Source of the DNA: Actinomycetota bacterium
GTDB lineage: Bacteria > Actinomycetota > Actinomycetes > Nanopelagicales > Nanopelagicaceae
DNA: 14,845 bases
Assembly: GCA_009698975.1 (NCBI GenBank)
Contig: WLPB01000006.1
Coordinates: 1 to 14,845 of the forward strand
Direction: 5' to 3'
Positions 1-8,673 of this stretch are shown in pieces. Each line of letters opens with the position of its first letter. Within the stretch, counting starts at the first letter, position 1. A program made the translations under genes and the position numbers. The notes below the pieces were generated by a model that saw only the letters and a list, made by a program, of their open reading frames with translations, was not told the origin of the DNA and did no database searches.

Positions 1-1024
1 CGTGATGGATCCAAGTACGGGAGCGATTATTGCTCACGCAACTGCGCCAACTTTTAATCCGAATCACACAAGTAACGTCTCGCTAGAATTGATGCGAAAT
101 CCGTCAGTACAAGATGTATATGAACCTGGATCAACAGGAAAAGTAATGACAATGGCGGCCGCACTCGAAGAAGGAACGATTACTCCTACGACTGTATTTA
201 AGGTTCCCTACAAACTTTATAGAGCAGGAAAGACATTTAAGGACCATGATAAGCATCCACTTCAACATCTCACATCAACTGGAATTCTTGCAGTATCCAG
301 CAATACCGGTTCTATTCAGGTAGGCGAGACTTTAGGCAGTGAAAAACTCCATGATTACCTGACAAAATTTGGTATCGGAAGCAAGACTGGATCTGGCCTT
401 GCCGGAGAGTCTTCAGGGCTATTACTTCCGGTAGATAAGTGGTCAGGAACTTCTGCTCCAACAATTGCATTTGGACAGGGTTACTCGGTTACAGCAATGC
501 AAGCAACGAGTGTCTTCGCAACAATCGCAAATGGGGGAGTGAGAGTCTCGCCAACAGTAATCGCAGGTACTTCTGATGCACAGGGACATTTCACGCCAGC
601 AGCAAATCGTCAAAGCGTTCGTGCAATTAGTGAATCCACTGCGTCACAGATGCGCTTGATGATGGAGAGTGTTGTCTCTTCCCATGGAACCGCGCCAAGT
701 GCGGCTATTGAGGGATATAGAGTCGCCGGAAAGACAGGTACGGCTCAGCGTGTGGATCCGATTACCGGAAAGTACAGCGGGTATACCGCATCATTTATTG
801 GTTTTGCACCTGCAGATAGCCCACGTTATGTCATCAGCGTCACCCTACAACGCCCTCGCAATGGACACTTCGGTGGCGTACTTTGCGGTCCAGTCTTTAA
901 GAAGGTTATGACTTTCGTACTTCAATCAGAGCATATTGCTCCAACCGGCACAGAAATTGTAAAAGTTGCTTTGACTCAAGCGGAACTGAAGCGGGCGAAG
1001 ATTACTCCAGCGAGTTCGCGATGA
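1..1024 (+). CDS. ftsI: FtsI / PBP3-type septal peptidoglycan transpeptidase, C-terminal part (5' end outside window)
   Basis: This is a class B penicillin-binding protein that cross-links septal peptidoglycan on the outer face of the membrane, working with FtsW. Only the last 340 residues are present. The frame is open to the left edge (codons begin at base 2), so the first GTG is internal and not a start. All three active-site motifs of the penicillin-binding transpeptidase fold are visible: STGK at residues 44-47 of the visible part (Ser44 the acylated serine), SSN at 99-101, and KTGT at 244-247. The segment DPSTGAIIA just before the catalytic domain is also typical of class B PBPs. There is no C-terminal PASTA repeat; the tail after about residue 310 is short and polar. 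The missing upstream part would hold the membrane anchor and pedestal domain. Its TGA stop overlaps the murE ATG by 4 bases, and the next genes (murE, murF, mraY) match the usual ftsI context, which separates it from other class B PBPs. Confidence 0.95.
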   Translation, partial: VMDPSTGAIIAHATAPTFNPNHTSNVSLELMRNPSVQDVYEPGSTGKVMTMAAALEEGTITPTTVFKVPYKLYRAGKTFKDHDKHPLQHLTSTGILAVSSNTGSIQVGETLGSEKLHDYLTKFGIGSKTGSGLAGESSGLLLPVDKWSGTSAPTIAFGQGYSVTAMQATSVFATIANGGVRVSPTVIAGTSDAQGHFTPAANRQSVRAISESTASQMRLMMESVVSSHGTAPSAAIEGYRVAGKTGTAQRVDPITGKYSGYTASFIGFAPADSPRYVISVTLQRPRNGHFGGVLCGPVFKKVMTFVLQSEHIAPTGTEIVKVALTQAELKRAKITPASSR

Positions 1025-2538
1025 TTCAACGGCTTATCAATCCGCTTAGCCTGACTCTTGATCAAGCCGCTCAATTACTTTCTGCCGAAGTGAGAAATTC
1101 TCAAGAGATTTCTTTCTCAGGAGTAGCATCTCAAGATTCAGATGTTGAAGATGGAGATCTTTTTCTGGCGTTGCCAGGCCAAAACGCACACGGTGCAAAG
1201 TTCATTGAAAGCGCACAAAAGCGGGGTGCCGTCGCAGTCCTGACTGATGTAGAGGGGGCAGATATGAATGTAACGCTGCCAACGCTAGTAGTTAAGAATC
1301 CTCGCGAAGCCGGGGCGCAGCTCTCAGCGGCGCTTTATCGAGACCCAACTCGCTCCATGCAGAGTATTGGAATTACTGGAACGAATGGAAAGACAACTGT
1401 CTCCACACTGCTCTACCAAATCTTTATGGCAGTCGGTCGCGAGAGCGGCCTCATAGGTACTGTGGAAAGCCGCATCGGTCTCGATCGAATCAAAAGCGTA
1501 CGTACGACGCCTGAAGCACCAGAGTTGCAAGCACTTGCAGCAGTTATGGCAGAGCGACATGTGCGTAATCTCGTGATGGAAGTTTCAAGCCATGCGCTAG
1601 AGCTGAAGCGTTTGGTGGGAAGTCACTTCTCAATCGTGGGTTTCACAAACCTTTCGCAGGATCATCTTGATTTTCATGGAGATATGGATAACTATTTTCG
1701 AGCAAAGAAGAAACTCTTCACATTTGAATATGCAGAGTTTGGTTTTATCAATATCGATAATCACTATGGAGAAATTCTTGCCCGAGAGAGCGAAATTCCA
1801 GTGGTTGAGTTATCTCGTAGCAAGAAGAGCGCTACCTGGCATTTTGAGGAAATCATCTCCACTTCGGCTGGATATGAATTTACGCTGAGGGGCAGAGATG
1901 GAGTTCTCATTACCTCTCGCACAAAGATGCAAGGTGGGTTCAACTTAGATAATCTCCTGATGGCAATCGCAATCGCTTCTGAATGTGGAGTTGACCCGCT
2001 TGAACTCGAGCGTGTTGTTCCTGAGTTAAGCGGAGCGGCAGGTCGCCTTGAAAACATAGTCTTAGGGCAGCAATTTCGCGCGATAGTCGACTATGCACAC
2101 TCACCCGATGCAGTCGCAAATGTTTTGCGCGCAGTCCGGGAATTCACTACAGGTCGCGTGATTGGAATTTTAGGGTGCGGCGGAGATCGCGATAATTCGA
2201 AGAGACCGCTCATGGGTAGCGCTCTTCTCGATAATTCTGATATTGCTATCTTTACTAGCGATAATCCTCGAAGCGAAAGCCCATCTGAGATTCTGAAGCA
2301 AATGAGTTCACATCTAAATTTTGAGAAGCCATCGTGCATCATTGAAGATAGAAGAGCTGCCATTAACTTTGCGATCTCTCTGGCAGAGCCAGGCGACACA
2401 GTTCTGCTCCTTGGCAAGGGCCACGAGAGCGGACAAGAGATTAACGGTCTCATCACACCATTCGATGATCGAATTGAGCTTGCTCTGGCAATCGAGAGTC
2501 TGGCAATCGAGAGTCTGGCAATCGAGGCCGGGCGATGA
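1021..2538 (+). CDS. murE: UDP-MurNAc-L-Ala-D-Glu:meso-diaminopimelate ligase MurE
   Basis: Cytoplasmic ATP-dependent ligase adding the third amino acid of the stem peptide to UDP-MurNAc-L-Ala-D-Glu. The 505 residues fit the family. The Mur-ligase ATP loop GITGTNGKTT is at residues 117-126 (Lys124 contacts ATP phosphates). Further blocks are VMEVSSHAL, the Mur-ligase block VDYAHSPDAV, GCGGDRDNSKRPLMG and LLLGKGHE. DNPR at 414-417 is the motif that marks enzymes using meso-diaminopimelate rather than lysine, so a DAP-type wall is inferred. The ATG start sits in an ATGA overlap with the ftsI stop. The C-terminus is odd: a perfect 15-base tandem repeat encodes a repeated LAIES pentapeptide just before the stop (see the repeat entry). 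It ends with another ATGA overlap into murF. Confidence 0.97.
   Translation: MIQRLINPLSLTLDQAAQLLSAEVRNSQEISFSGVASQDSDVEDGDLFLALPGQNAHGAKFIESAQKRGAVAVLTDVEGADMNVTLPTLVVKNPREAGAQLSAALYRDPTRSMQSIGITGTNGKTTVSTLLYQIFMAVGRESGLIGTVESRIGLDRIKSVRTTPEAPELQALAAVMAERHVRNLVMEVSSHALELKRLVGSHFSIVGFTNLSQDHLDFHGDMDNYFRAKKKLFTFEYAEFGFINIDNHYGEILARESEIPVVELSRSKKSATWHFEEIISTSAGYEFTLRGRDGVLITSRTKMQGGFNLDNLLMAIAIASECGVDPLELERVVPELSGAAGRLENIVLGQQFRAIVDYAHSPDAVANVLRAVREFTTGRVIGILGCGGDRDNSKRPLMGSALLDNSDIAIFTSDNPRSESPSEILKQMSSHLNFEKPSCIIEDRRAAINFAISLAEPGDTVLLLGKGHESGQEINGLITPFDDRIELALAIESLAIESLAIEAGR
2485..2526 (+). repeat. 15-bp tandem repeat inside the murE 3' end (2.8 copies)
   Basis: The unit CTGGCAATCGAGAGT occurs twice in full (2485-2499 and 2500-2514), followed by a 12-base partial copy (2515-2526). 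Copies are identical including third codon positions, which points to recent replication slippage rather than conserved protein sequence. The unit is a multiple of three, so expansion only adds LAIES pentapeptides to the MurE C-terminus. It leaves the downstream stop and the murF start overlap unchanged. Confidence 0.95.
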
Positions 2539-3929
2539 TCAGATTAGCGGCAAGTGAGATAGCAAAGATTGTTGGGGGAGTGCTCCACGGTGGCGAGACT
2601 GTAGTTTTCGCCCCAGCTCAGATTTCGTCAGCATCTTGTGTAGAAGGATCAATCTTCATTGCTCTGAAAGGTGAGCGAGTTGATGGACATGATTTCATTG
2701 ACGATGCATTTGCTCATGGCGCAGTACTCGCCTTAGTCGATCATCAAGTTTCACAGCGGTGCATTGTTGTGGCTGATGTAACCAACGCCCTTGCAGCTTT
2801 AGCTCGTTATGTTCGAGAGCAATTGCCTGAGTTGAAGGTGATTGGCATTACTGGATCACAAGGTAAGACGACTACAAAGGAGTTGCTCTTCTCAGTTCTC
2901 TCTGGAAAAAATGCGACCATTGCTCCTCGCGGAAATCACAATAATGAATTAGGTGTCCCGCTCACTCTGTTGTTATGCGATGAAGAAACCAAGTTCTGTA
3001 TTGTCGAAATGGGCGCTCGGCACATTGGCGATATTTCCTATCTCTGCTCAATTGCCAAACCAGATATCGGTGTTGTGCTACGAGTAGCAGCTGCGCATCT
3101 CGGTGAATTTGGCTCGATAGAAAATATTGCGCAGGCAAAGTCAGAGATGATTTCCGGTTTAAATGGCAAGGGAGTTGCTATTTTGGGCGATTACGATGTC
3201 TTCACTCCGCAGATGAAGAGCCTTCATACCTCAAAAACGTTTCTATTCGGTGAAAAACCGCACGACGATATTCGAGCGGCTGATATCGAACTTCGCGATG
3301 GTCGTGCTCACTTTGATTTAGTGACACCAGATGGTCGCTCTCCAGTTGCACTGCGACTTCTAGGAGTCCATCAAATCGCCAATGCCCTCGCCGCTGCAAC
3401 TGTTGCGCATGCGCTAGGAATGAATTCGGAGGAGATCTCCGGTGCTCTCTCACTCGCACAGTCACACGCTTCATGGCGGATGGAGCTACATGAGTTACCT
3501 GACTTATTACTCATCAATGATTCTTACAACGCCAGTCCAGATTCCATGGAGGCTGCACTTCGTACCCTTGCGCATCTCTCTCAAGAACGCGGCGGCGAGT
3601 CATGGGCATTCATCGGAAAGATGGCAGAGCTCGGCGAGTCTTCTCCAGCAGAGCACGCTTCTATTGGCACCCTTGCTTCAGAGATTGGCATTGATCACTT
3701 AGTCGCAATTGCCGCTCCAGAGTATGGGGGAGCGCTGAGCGATTCCGGAAGTACATCTCTGCATCTCTGCAGAGATCAGAGTCAGGCTCTAGAGCTGCTC
3801 GCCTATATGAATAGAGGGGATGTTGTGCTCATCAAAGCATCACGTTCCGAAAAATTTGAAGAACTTGCAAGCGCGATAGAAATATTCTGGATGAATAAGA
3901 TTGAGAATGAGATGGCGGAAAACTCATGA
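2535..3929 (+). CDS. murF: UDP-MurNAc-tripeptide:D-Ala-D-Ala ligase MurF
   Basis: Cytoplasmic ATP-dependent ligase that adds D-Ala-D-Ala and completes UDP-MurNAc-pentapeptide, the substrate of MraY. The 464-residue length is normal. The MurF form of the ATP loop, [13 protein letters not shown], is at residues 104-116 (Lys111). Other family blocks are [27 protein letters not shown] and [14 protein letters not shown]. The Ser-Gln after GITG and the KTTTKE ending separate MurF from MurE, MurC and MurD. The start ATG lies in the ATGA overlap with the murE stop, indicating translational coupling. It ends in a further ATGA overlap with mraY, preceded by a purine-rich GGCGGA that could help mraY initiation. 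Confidence 0.97.
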   Translation: MIRLAASEIAKIVGGVLHGGETVVFAPAQISSASCVEGSIFIALKGERVDGHDFIDDAFAHGAVLALVDHQVSQRCIVVADVTNALAALARYVREQLPELKVIGITGSQGKTTTKELLFSVLSGKNATIAPRGNHNNELGVPLTLLLCDEETKFCIVEMGARHIGDISYLCSIAKPDIGVVLRVAAAHLGEFGSIENIAQAKSEMISGLNGKGVAILGDYDVFTPQMKSLHTSKTFLFGEKPHDDIRAADIELRDGRAHFDLVTPDGRSPVALRLLGVHQIANALAAATVAHALGMNSEEISGALSLAQSHASWRMELHELPDLLLINDSYNASPDSMEAALRTLAHLSQERGGESWAFIGKMAELGESSPAEHASIGTLASEIGIDHLVAIAAPEYGGALSDSGSTSLHLCRDQSQALELLAYMNRGDVVLIKASRSEKFEELASAIEIFWMNKIENEMAENS

Positions 3930-4984
3930 AAGATATTTTGATTGCGGGCTCCCTCTCACTCTTCTTCTCGCTCTTTGGTACCCCACTTCTCATCAAGGCG
4001 CTGGCGCGTCGAGGGTATGGTCAATTCATTCGAGATGATGGGCCCTCTTCTCATCACGTGAAGCGAGGAACACCCACAATGGGTGGGCTGATCATAATTT
4101 TCTCTGTCATCGTTGCATATTTCATCGCCCACCTGATCACAGGAAACACAGTAAGCGTTTCAGCAATTTTGGTGCTTGGTCTCGTCATTGCGCTTGGCCT
4201 AGTCGGATTTATTGATGACTATTTGAAAATTACTAAACAGAACTCTGATGGACTCAGCGGCAAACATAAGATTCTAGGGCAAGTAGTGGCCGCTTCAATC
4301 TTTGGTTACCTCGGACTTCAATTTGCAGATAAGGATGGACTTACGCCAATAAGTCTTCAGCTTTCAACAGTACGAGATACATCCATAACCCTGGGCGTAG
4401 TTGCCGTTGTTGCATGGGTAGCGTTTATGGTGACTGCTACAAGTAACGGTGTGAATTTAACTGATGGACTTGATGGTCTTGCTACGGGTGCATCAGTGAT
4501 GACATTTATTGCATTCATTCTGATTGGTGTTTGGGAATTTGGTGAGAGCTGTGCAATTTCAAGTAGCGCCAATTGTTATGAGGTCAGAGATCCACTTGAT
4601 CTCGCTGTATTAGCGGCAGCATTCGCAGGATCTTGCACAGGATTTCTTTGGTGGAACGCTTCGCCTGCAAAGATATTTATGGGAGACACCGGTTCCCTTG
4701 CGCTAGGAGGCGCACTTGCAGGAATTGCAACATCTCTTCGAGTAGAGCTGCTTCTAGTCCCACTCGGAGGCCTCTTTGTGATTATTACTCTCTCGGTAAT
4801 TCTTCAAAGACTTTACTTTAAGATCACCGGCGGCAAGCGGCTCTTTAAGATGGCACCGCTACAGCATCACTTTGAGTTACTGGGCTGGGGTGAAGTCACA
4901 ATCGTTCTCAGATTCTGGATTATCGCTGGATTAAGCGTTGCTCTTGGCCTAGGGCTCTTCTACACCCAATGGGTAGGGAGCTAG
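3926..4984 (+). CDS. mraY: Phospho-MurNAc-pentapeptide transferase MraY (lipid I synthase)
   Basis: Integral membrane enzyme that transfers phospho-MurNAc-pentapeptide from UDP to undecaprenyl phosphate, giving lipid I on the inner leaflet. The 352-residue protein is strongly hydrophobic, with about ten predicted membrane segments as in the family. Visible motifs are the loop [18 protein letters not shown] (residues 37-54), the Asp pair in GFIDDYLK (Asp97-Asp98), [13 protein letters not shown] (174-186), FMGDTGS (251-257, Asp254), and [13 protein letters not shown] (311-323) with its histidines. The Asp and His residues form the Mg2+/active-site cluster known for MraY. An outer loop around residues 205-226 carries two cysteines (209, 217) before VRDPLDLAV, a form I associate with actinobacterial MraY. 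The ATG is coupled to the murF stop, and a 12-base gap separates it from murD. Confidence 0.97.
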   Translation: MKDILIAGSLSLFFSLFGTPLLIKALARRGYGQFIRDDGPSSHHVKRGTPTMGGLIIIFSVIVAYFIAHLITGNTVSVSAILVLGLVIALGLVGFIDDYLKITKQNSDGLSGKHKILGQVVAASIFGYLGLQFADKDGLTPISLQLSTVRDTSITLGVVAVVAWVAFMVTATSNGVNLTDGLDGLATGASVMTFIAFILIGVWEFGESCAISSSANCYEVRDPLDLAVLAAAFAGSCTGFLWWNASPAKIFMGDTGSLALGGALAGIATSLRVELLLVPLGGLFVIITLSVILQRLYFKITGGKRLFKMAPLQHHFELLGWGEVTIVLRFWIIAGLSVALGLGLFYTQWVGS

Positions 4985-4996
4985 TCAGAGTTCGCC

Positions 4997-6403
4997 ATGG
5001 CACTTCACTCGTATCTTAATCTCGCAGATAGACGGATTCTCGTCGCCGGTGCAGGCGTAACTGGCATCGCAGTTGCTAAAGCCTTAACTGCCAAAGACGC
5101 GCTTGTTCGTTTCGCAGATGAGAAGGTAGTTCACGTTGACGGCTACGAGGTCTTAGATCCGAGCGGAATTAGTGCTGACGATTTTGATGCGCTGATGATC
5201 TCACCAGGGTGGCGAGAAGATCACCCTTTAGTCCTTTTAGCGAGAGCTAGCGATAAGGAGATTCTCAACGAGATCGATTTCGCTTGGTCTCTCAAGAACG
5301 AGAGAGCACCTCAACAAAAGTGGCTGGCACTTACAGGAACGAATGGCAAGACAACAACTGTAGAGATGATCGAACACATTCTTGTAACCGCTGGCTTCTC
5401 AGCGACTGCCTGTGGCAATGTTGGCAAGACTGTCGTAGAAAGCGTGAATGCTTCAGAGAATTATGACTATCTCATTCTTGAGCTTTCATCATTTCAATTA
5501 CATTGGTTAGAAGATGCGCAGTTCACCTCATCAGCAATCCTTAATATTGCAGATGATCATGTTGATTGGCATGGAAGTTTTGAAGCTTATGCGCAAGCAA
5601 AGATTTCAATTCTTGATAAGTCAGCCACCGCGATTCTCAATGCAGGTGATGGGGAAGTTGTGACTAGAACATCACATTGGCTCGGGCGAAAGATTTTCTA
5701 CTCGCTAGATACACCTTCTCCGGGTGAGCTAGGAATTGTTGAAGAGCTTCTGGTTGACCGCGCTTTTGTGGCAGATTCACAAGAGGCTGGACTATTCGCT
5801 GAGCTATTGGAGATAACGCCGAGCGTCCCACATCAAGTGTCCAACGCTCTTGCTGCAGCAGGTCTTGCCCGCACGATTGGAGTTACTCACGAGCAGATTC
5901 GAACCGGGCTCGCAACCTTCAAACCCGGACGACATCGTATTGAGGAAGTCGCGGTGGTAGATGGCGTGAAGTGGGTCGATGATTCAAAGGCGACAAATCC
6001 TCATGCCGCTGCTGCTTCCATCCTTTCGCACTTGTCGGTGATTTGGATTGCTGGAGGTCTTGCTAAAGGCGCAGCTATGGAGCCTCTTGTTGATCGAGTT
6101 TCTAGTCGACTCAAGGCGGCAATTCTTATCGGCCAAGATCGTGCACTGATTGAGAGCGCGCTCCGAGCGAGAGTGCCAGAGCTGCCGATTTATCTTATCG
6201 ATCCACCTCAAGGTTATTCCAAGGGAACATCAGAGAATCAATTCATGGAATCAATCGTCCGCGCAGCTCAAGAGATTGCTAGCGAAGGTGATGCCGTTCT
6301 TCTGACACCAGCATGCGCATCAATGGACCAATTTAATTCATATGGAGATAGAGGCGATCGCTTCCATGAGGCAGTAAAGAAGGTAGTGATCCATGAAAAG
6401 TAA
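4997..6403 (+). CDS. murD: UDP-MurNAc-L-alanine:D-glutamate ligase MurD
   Basis: Cytoplasmic ligase that adds D-glutamate to UDP-MurNAc-L-Ala, the step between MurC and MurE. 468 residues, normal length. The N-terminal domain has the nucleotide-binding-like strand ILVAGAGVTG (about 14-23). The ATP loop is GTNGKTT at 114-120 (Lys118). Later blocks are LELSSFQL, NIADDHVDWHGS, KWVDDSKATNPHAA and the C-terminal LLTPACASMDQFNSYGDRGDRF, the last being a strong MurD signature. The ATG at 4997 follows mraY by 12 bases with only a weak purine site (CAGAG) upstream, so reinitiation after mraY is likely. The stop lies inside ftsW: the genes overlap by 11 bases in different frames. Confidence 0.96.
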   Translation: MALHSYLNLADRRILVAGAGVTGIAVAKALTAKDALVRFADEKVVHVDGYEVLDPSGISADDFDALMISPGWREDHPLVLLARASDKEILNEIDFAWSLKNERAPQQKWLALTGTNGKTTTVEMIEHILVTAGFSATACGNVGKTVVESVNASENYDYLILELSSFQLHWLEDAQFTSSAILNIADDHVDWHGSFEAYAQAKISILDKSATAILNAGDGEVVTRTSHWLGRKIFYSLDTPSPGELGIVEELLVDRAFVADSQEAGLFAELLEITPSVPHQVSNALAAAGLARTIGVTHEQIRTGLATFKPGRHRIEEVAVVDGVKWVDDSKATNPHAAAASILSHLSVIWIAGGLAKGAAMEPLVDRVSSRLKAAILIGQDRALIESALRARVPELPIYLIDPPQGYSKGTSENQFMESIVRAAQEIASEGDAVLLTPACASMDQFNSYGDRGDRFHEAVKKVVIHEK

Positions 6404-7559
6404 GAGCAGAATTTCTTTTCTTAATACCCCAGTCAATCATTTCTATATGCTGATAGTAAGTACAGGAATCCTTGCCGTACTAGGACTCATCATGGTTTTC
6501 TCTGCCTCTTCTATTCATGCAATTGACACGAAGGGGTATGCATTTGCGGTAGCAATCAGGCAATTTATATTTCTCGTGGTGGCTATTCCGACAGCTATAT
6601 CTTTAGCGCGGCTATCGATTGAACGTTGGGAATTGATTGCAAAATTTGGACTCATTATTTCAATTGGTTTGCTTGCCATTGTCTTGATTCCTGGCGTAGG
6701 TAAGACGGTCAATGGAAATCGAAATTGGATTAATCTTCGCGTTGTCGATGTACAGCCCGGCGAATTTATTAAATTTCTTCTCATACTGTGGGCAAGCCTT
6801 ATCCTCGCGCGTAAAGAACGCAATGAAAAGTTCAAAATCAATGCTCCCGCACTTATTGCACCAGGCTTTTTGATTGCTATGGCTCTTCTCATGCAGGGCG
6901 GCGACCTTGGAACTACCGCGGTAGTGGGCGCAATTATGGCTGGCCTACTTTTTATTTCAGGTATGGATCTCAAGAAGATGGGCATCGTCGCTGGCATTCT
7001 CAGTATCGGATTAGCAATCGGTATTGCATCTTCTGCATATCGTCGTGCGCGTTTCTTCGTCTTCCTCGACCCTTTTGACCCAGCTCAGTATAAAACTGCA
7101 GGTTGGCAACCAGCTCATAGTTTGTTGGGCTTAGCTAGCGGAGGTGTATTTGGAGCAGGCTTGGGTGGAAGTAGACAGAAATGGGGAAATCTCCCAGAGG
7201 CCCATACCGACTTTATCTTTTCGGTAATTGGTGAAGAGTTAGGACTTCTTGGAACCCTCTCTGTCTTACTCCTGCTAGCGGCCCTTATCTATGCGATATT
7301 TAGAATTGCACTTCGAGCAGAAGACCCATTCTCCCGATATGCATGTGCTGGCATCGGATGCTGGATTGGAATTCAAGCAATTCTCAATATCGGAACTGCA
7401 ATCAGCGTTCTACCAGTAGTCGGTGTGACTCTTCCCCTGCTCTCATATGGCGGTTCGGCGTTGCTAACGACAATCCTTGCATTAGGTTTTGTAGCAGGAG
7501 TAGGCCTGCGCGATCGAGAAGTCTCGACAGCGCTCGTCAAACGATTCTCAAAGAAGTAA
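6393..7559 (+). CDS. ftsW: FtsW, SEDS-family septal peptidoglycan polymerase
   Basis: Polytopic membrane glycosyltransferase that polymerises lipid II at the septum in complex with the FtsI transpeptidase. The 388 residues are mostly hydrophobic, consistent with about ten membrane segments. SEDS hallmarks are NGNRNWI (108-113), GGDLGTTAVV (169-178), LPEAHTDFIFSVIGEELG (267-284) and PLLSYGGSALLTT (348-360). Asp273 in HTDFIF aligns with the essential E. coli FtsW Asp297. RodA is possible by fold, but the position between murD and murG and the coupling to the division cluster support FtsW. The protein stops soon after the last membrane segment and lacks the long cytoplasmic tail of mycobacterial FtsW. 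The start ATG lies 11 bases before the murD end, with GAAGG as a good ribosome site about 9 bases upstream. Confidence 0.95.
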   Translation: MKSKSRISFLNTPVNHFYMLIVSTGILAVLGLIMVFSASSIHAIDTKGYAFAVAIRQFIFLVVAIPTAISLARLSIERWELIAKFGLIISIGLLAIVLIPGVGKTVNGNRNWINLRVVDVQPGEFIKFLLILWASLILARKERNEKFKINAPALIAPGFLIAMALLMQGGDLGTTAVVGAIMAGLLFISGMDLKKMGIVAGILSIGLAIGIASSAYRRARFFVFLDPFDPAQYKTAGWQPAHSLLGLASGGVFGAGLGGSRQKWGNLPEAHTDFIFSVIGEELGLLGTLSVLLLLAALIYAIFRIALRAEDPFSRYACAGIGCWIGIQAILNIGTAISVLPVVGVTLPLLSYGGSALLTTILALGFVAGVGLRDREVSTALVKRFSKK

Positions 7560-7572
7560 GTCTCATGCGAGC

Positions 7573-7576
7573 AGGA
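7573..7576 (+). promoter_or_regulatory. Ribosome binding site deciding the murG start
   Basis: AGGA lies 8 bases upstream of the ATG at 7585. It overlaps the alternative in-frame ATG at 7576, so it cannot serve that one. It favours the start giving MKVLLAGGGTAGH, the usual MurG N-terminus. Confidence 0.6.
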
Positions 7577-7584
7577 TGGATGTA

Positions 7585-8673
7585 ATGAAAGTTCTCTTAG
7601 CTGGTGGCGGAACGGCAGGCCATGTTGAGCCAGCCCTTGCTATCGGTCGGGCGCTCAAAGCATCGGACTCGTCTACAGAGCTATTGTTCCTCGGCACAGC
7701 TGGCGGTCTTGAGAGTTCGATTATTCCTGCCGCTGGATTTGCGCTTCATCTCATCCCGAAAGTTGAAGTACCGAGACACCTAAGCACCACTCTGCTCATG
7801 ACACCATTTAAATTGGCCGCATCGATACGCGAGACTATGCGTGCTCTCAAAGGAGTTGATTGCGCGATTGGCTTCGGAGGCTATGTTTCTGCGCCGATGT
7901 ATTGTGCCGCTTTTCTCAAGCGAGTTCCTTTTCTGATACATGAACAAAACGCTAAGCCGGGATGGGCCAATCGCATTGGTGCACATCTCACGCCCTGGCG
8001 CGCGATTTCATATCCGATTAATAAAGGAAAATTGAAAGGAGCGACTCTCACAGGACTTCCTCTGCGAGCCGATGTCTTGACCGCAATAGCTAGCGCGACC
8101 CCCGATTGGTCAACAGCGCGTCAAAAGGCACAGCAGGTTCTGCGTACTCGCTATCACCTATCTGAAACGGGACCAATCCTCTTTGTCTTCGGTGGATCTC
8201 AAGGTTCACAAGCAATCAATTCGGTGATTGATTCATCGAGAGCCAGACTCAATGAGCTCGGAATTTCAATAATTCATGGAGTGGGAAGAAATAATCCTGC
8301 CTCCGTAAGTAGCTCCCAATATGTTGCTCTCCCATACATCGAAGAGATGGCGTTGCATTATTTAGCGGCAGATATTGTGATCTCTCGAAGCGGGGCGGTC
8401 ACATGTGCAGAGTTCGCTGCGCTGGGCAGATTCGCACTCTTCATCCCGCTACCAGTGGGCAATGGCGAGCAGGCACTCAACGCCGCACAGTTAGTTTCGC
8501 AATCACGCGCCGAGATTGTTCATCAAAAGGAGTTCACTCCTGAGTGGATTAAAGGAAATGTTCTCCGTCTCCTTGAGAAGAGCTCTCACCTTGATCCAGT
8601 CGGAGAGACTCTCGGAATTAAGGCTGCGGATAAGATTGTGCAGATGATTAAAGAAGCAGCGGGAAGTCGATGA
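7585..8673 (+). CDS. murG: UDP-GlcNAc:lipid I GlcNAc transferase MurG (lipid II synthase)
   Basis: Membrane-associated GT28-family enzyme on the cytoplasmic face. It transfers GlcNAc from UDP-GlcNAc to lipid I, forming lipid II for export and use by FtsW. 362 residues from the chosen start; an in-frame ATG 9 bases upstream (7576) would add three residues but has no ribosome site. Motifs, numbered from 7585: GGGTAGH at 7-13 (N-terminal lipid I-binding loop), GFGGYVSAP, HEQNAKPG, GGSQGS at 203-208, SRSGAVTCAE at 267-276 and VGNGEQALN around 292-299 in the UDP-GlcNAc pocket. The GAVTCAE and GNGEQ forms match what I know of actinobacterial MurG. It lies 25 bases after ftsW and its stop overlaps murC by ATGA. 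Confidence 0.96.
   Translation: MKVLLAGGGTAGHVEPALAIGRALKASDSSTELLFLGTAGGLESSIIPAAGFALHLIPKVEVPRHLSTTLLMTPFKLAASIRETMRALKGVDCAIGFGGYVSAPMYCAAFLKRVPFLIHEQNAKPGWANRIGAHLTPWRAISYPINKGKLKGATLTGLPLRADVLTAIASATPDWSTARQKAQQVLRTRYHLSETGPILFVFGGSQGSQAINSVIDSSRARLNELGISIIHGVGRNNPASVSSSQYVALPYIEEMALHYLAADIVISRSGAVTCAEFAALGRFALFIPLPVGNGEQALNAAQLVSQSRAEIVHQKEFTPEWIKGNVLRLLEKSSHLDPVGETLGIKAADKIVQMIKEAAGSR

Noticed and set aside
2..4. GTG at the left edge as an ftsI start
   Set aside because: It falls just before the conserved DPSTGAIIA block of the transpeptidase domain, so the gene must extend leftwards.
6515..6997. 160-codon open frame on the - strand inside ftsW
   Set aside because: It is antisense to membrane segments of a clear SEDS protein, and its composition mirrors the hydrophobic codons of ftsW; no independent support.
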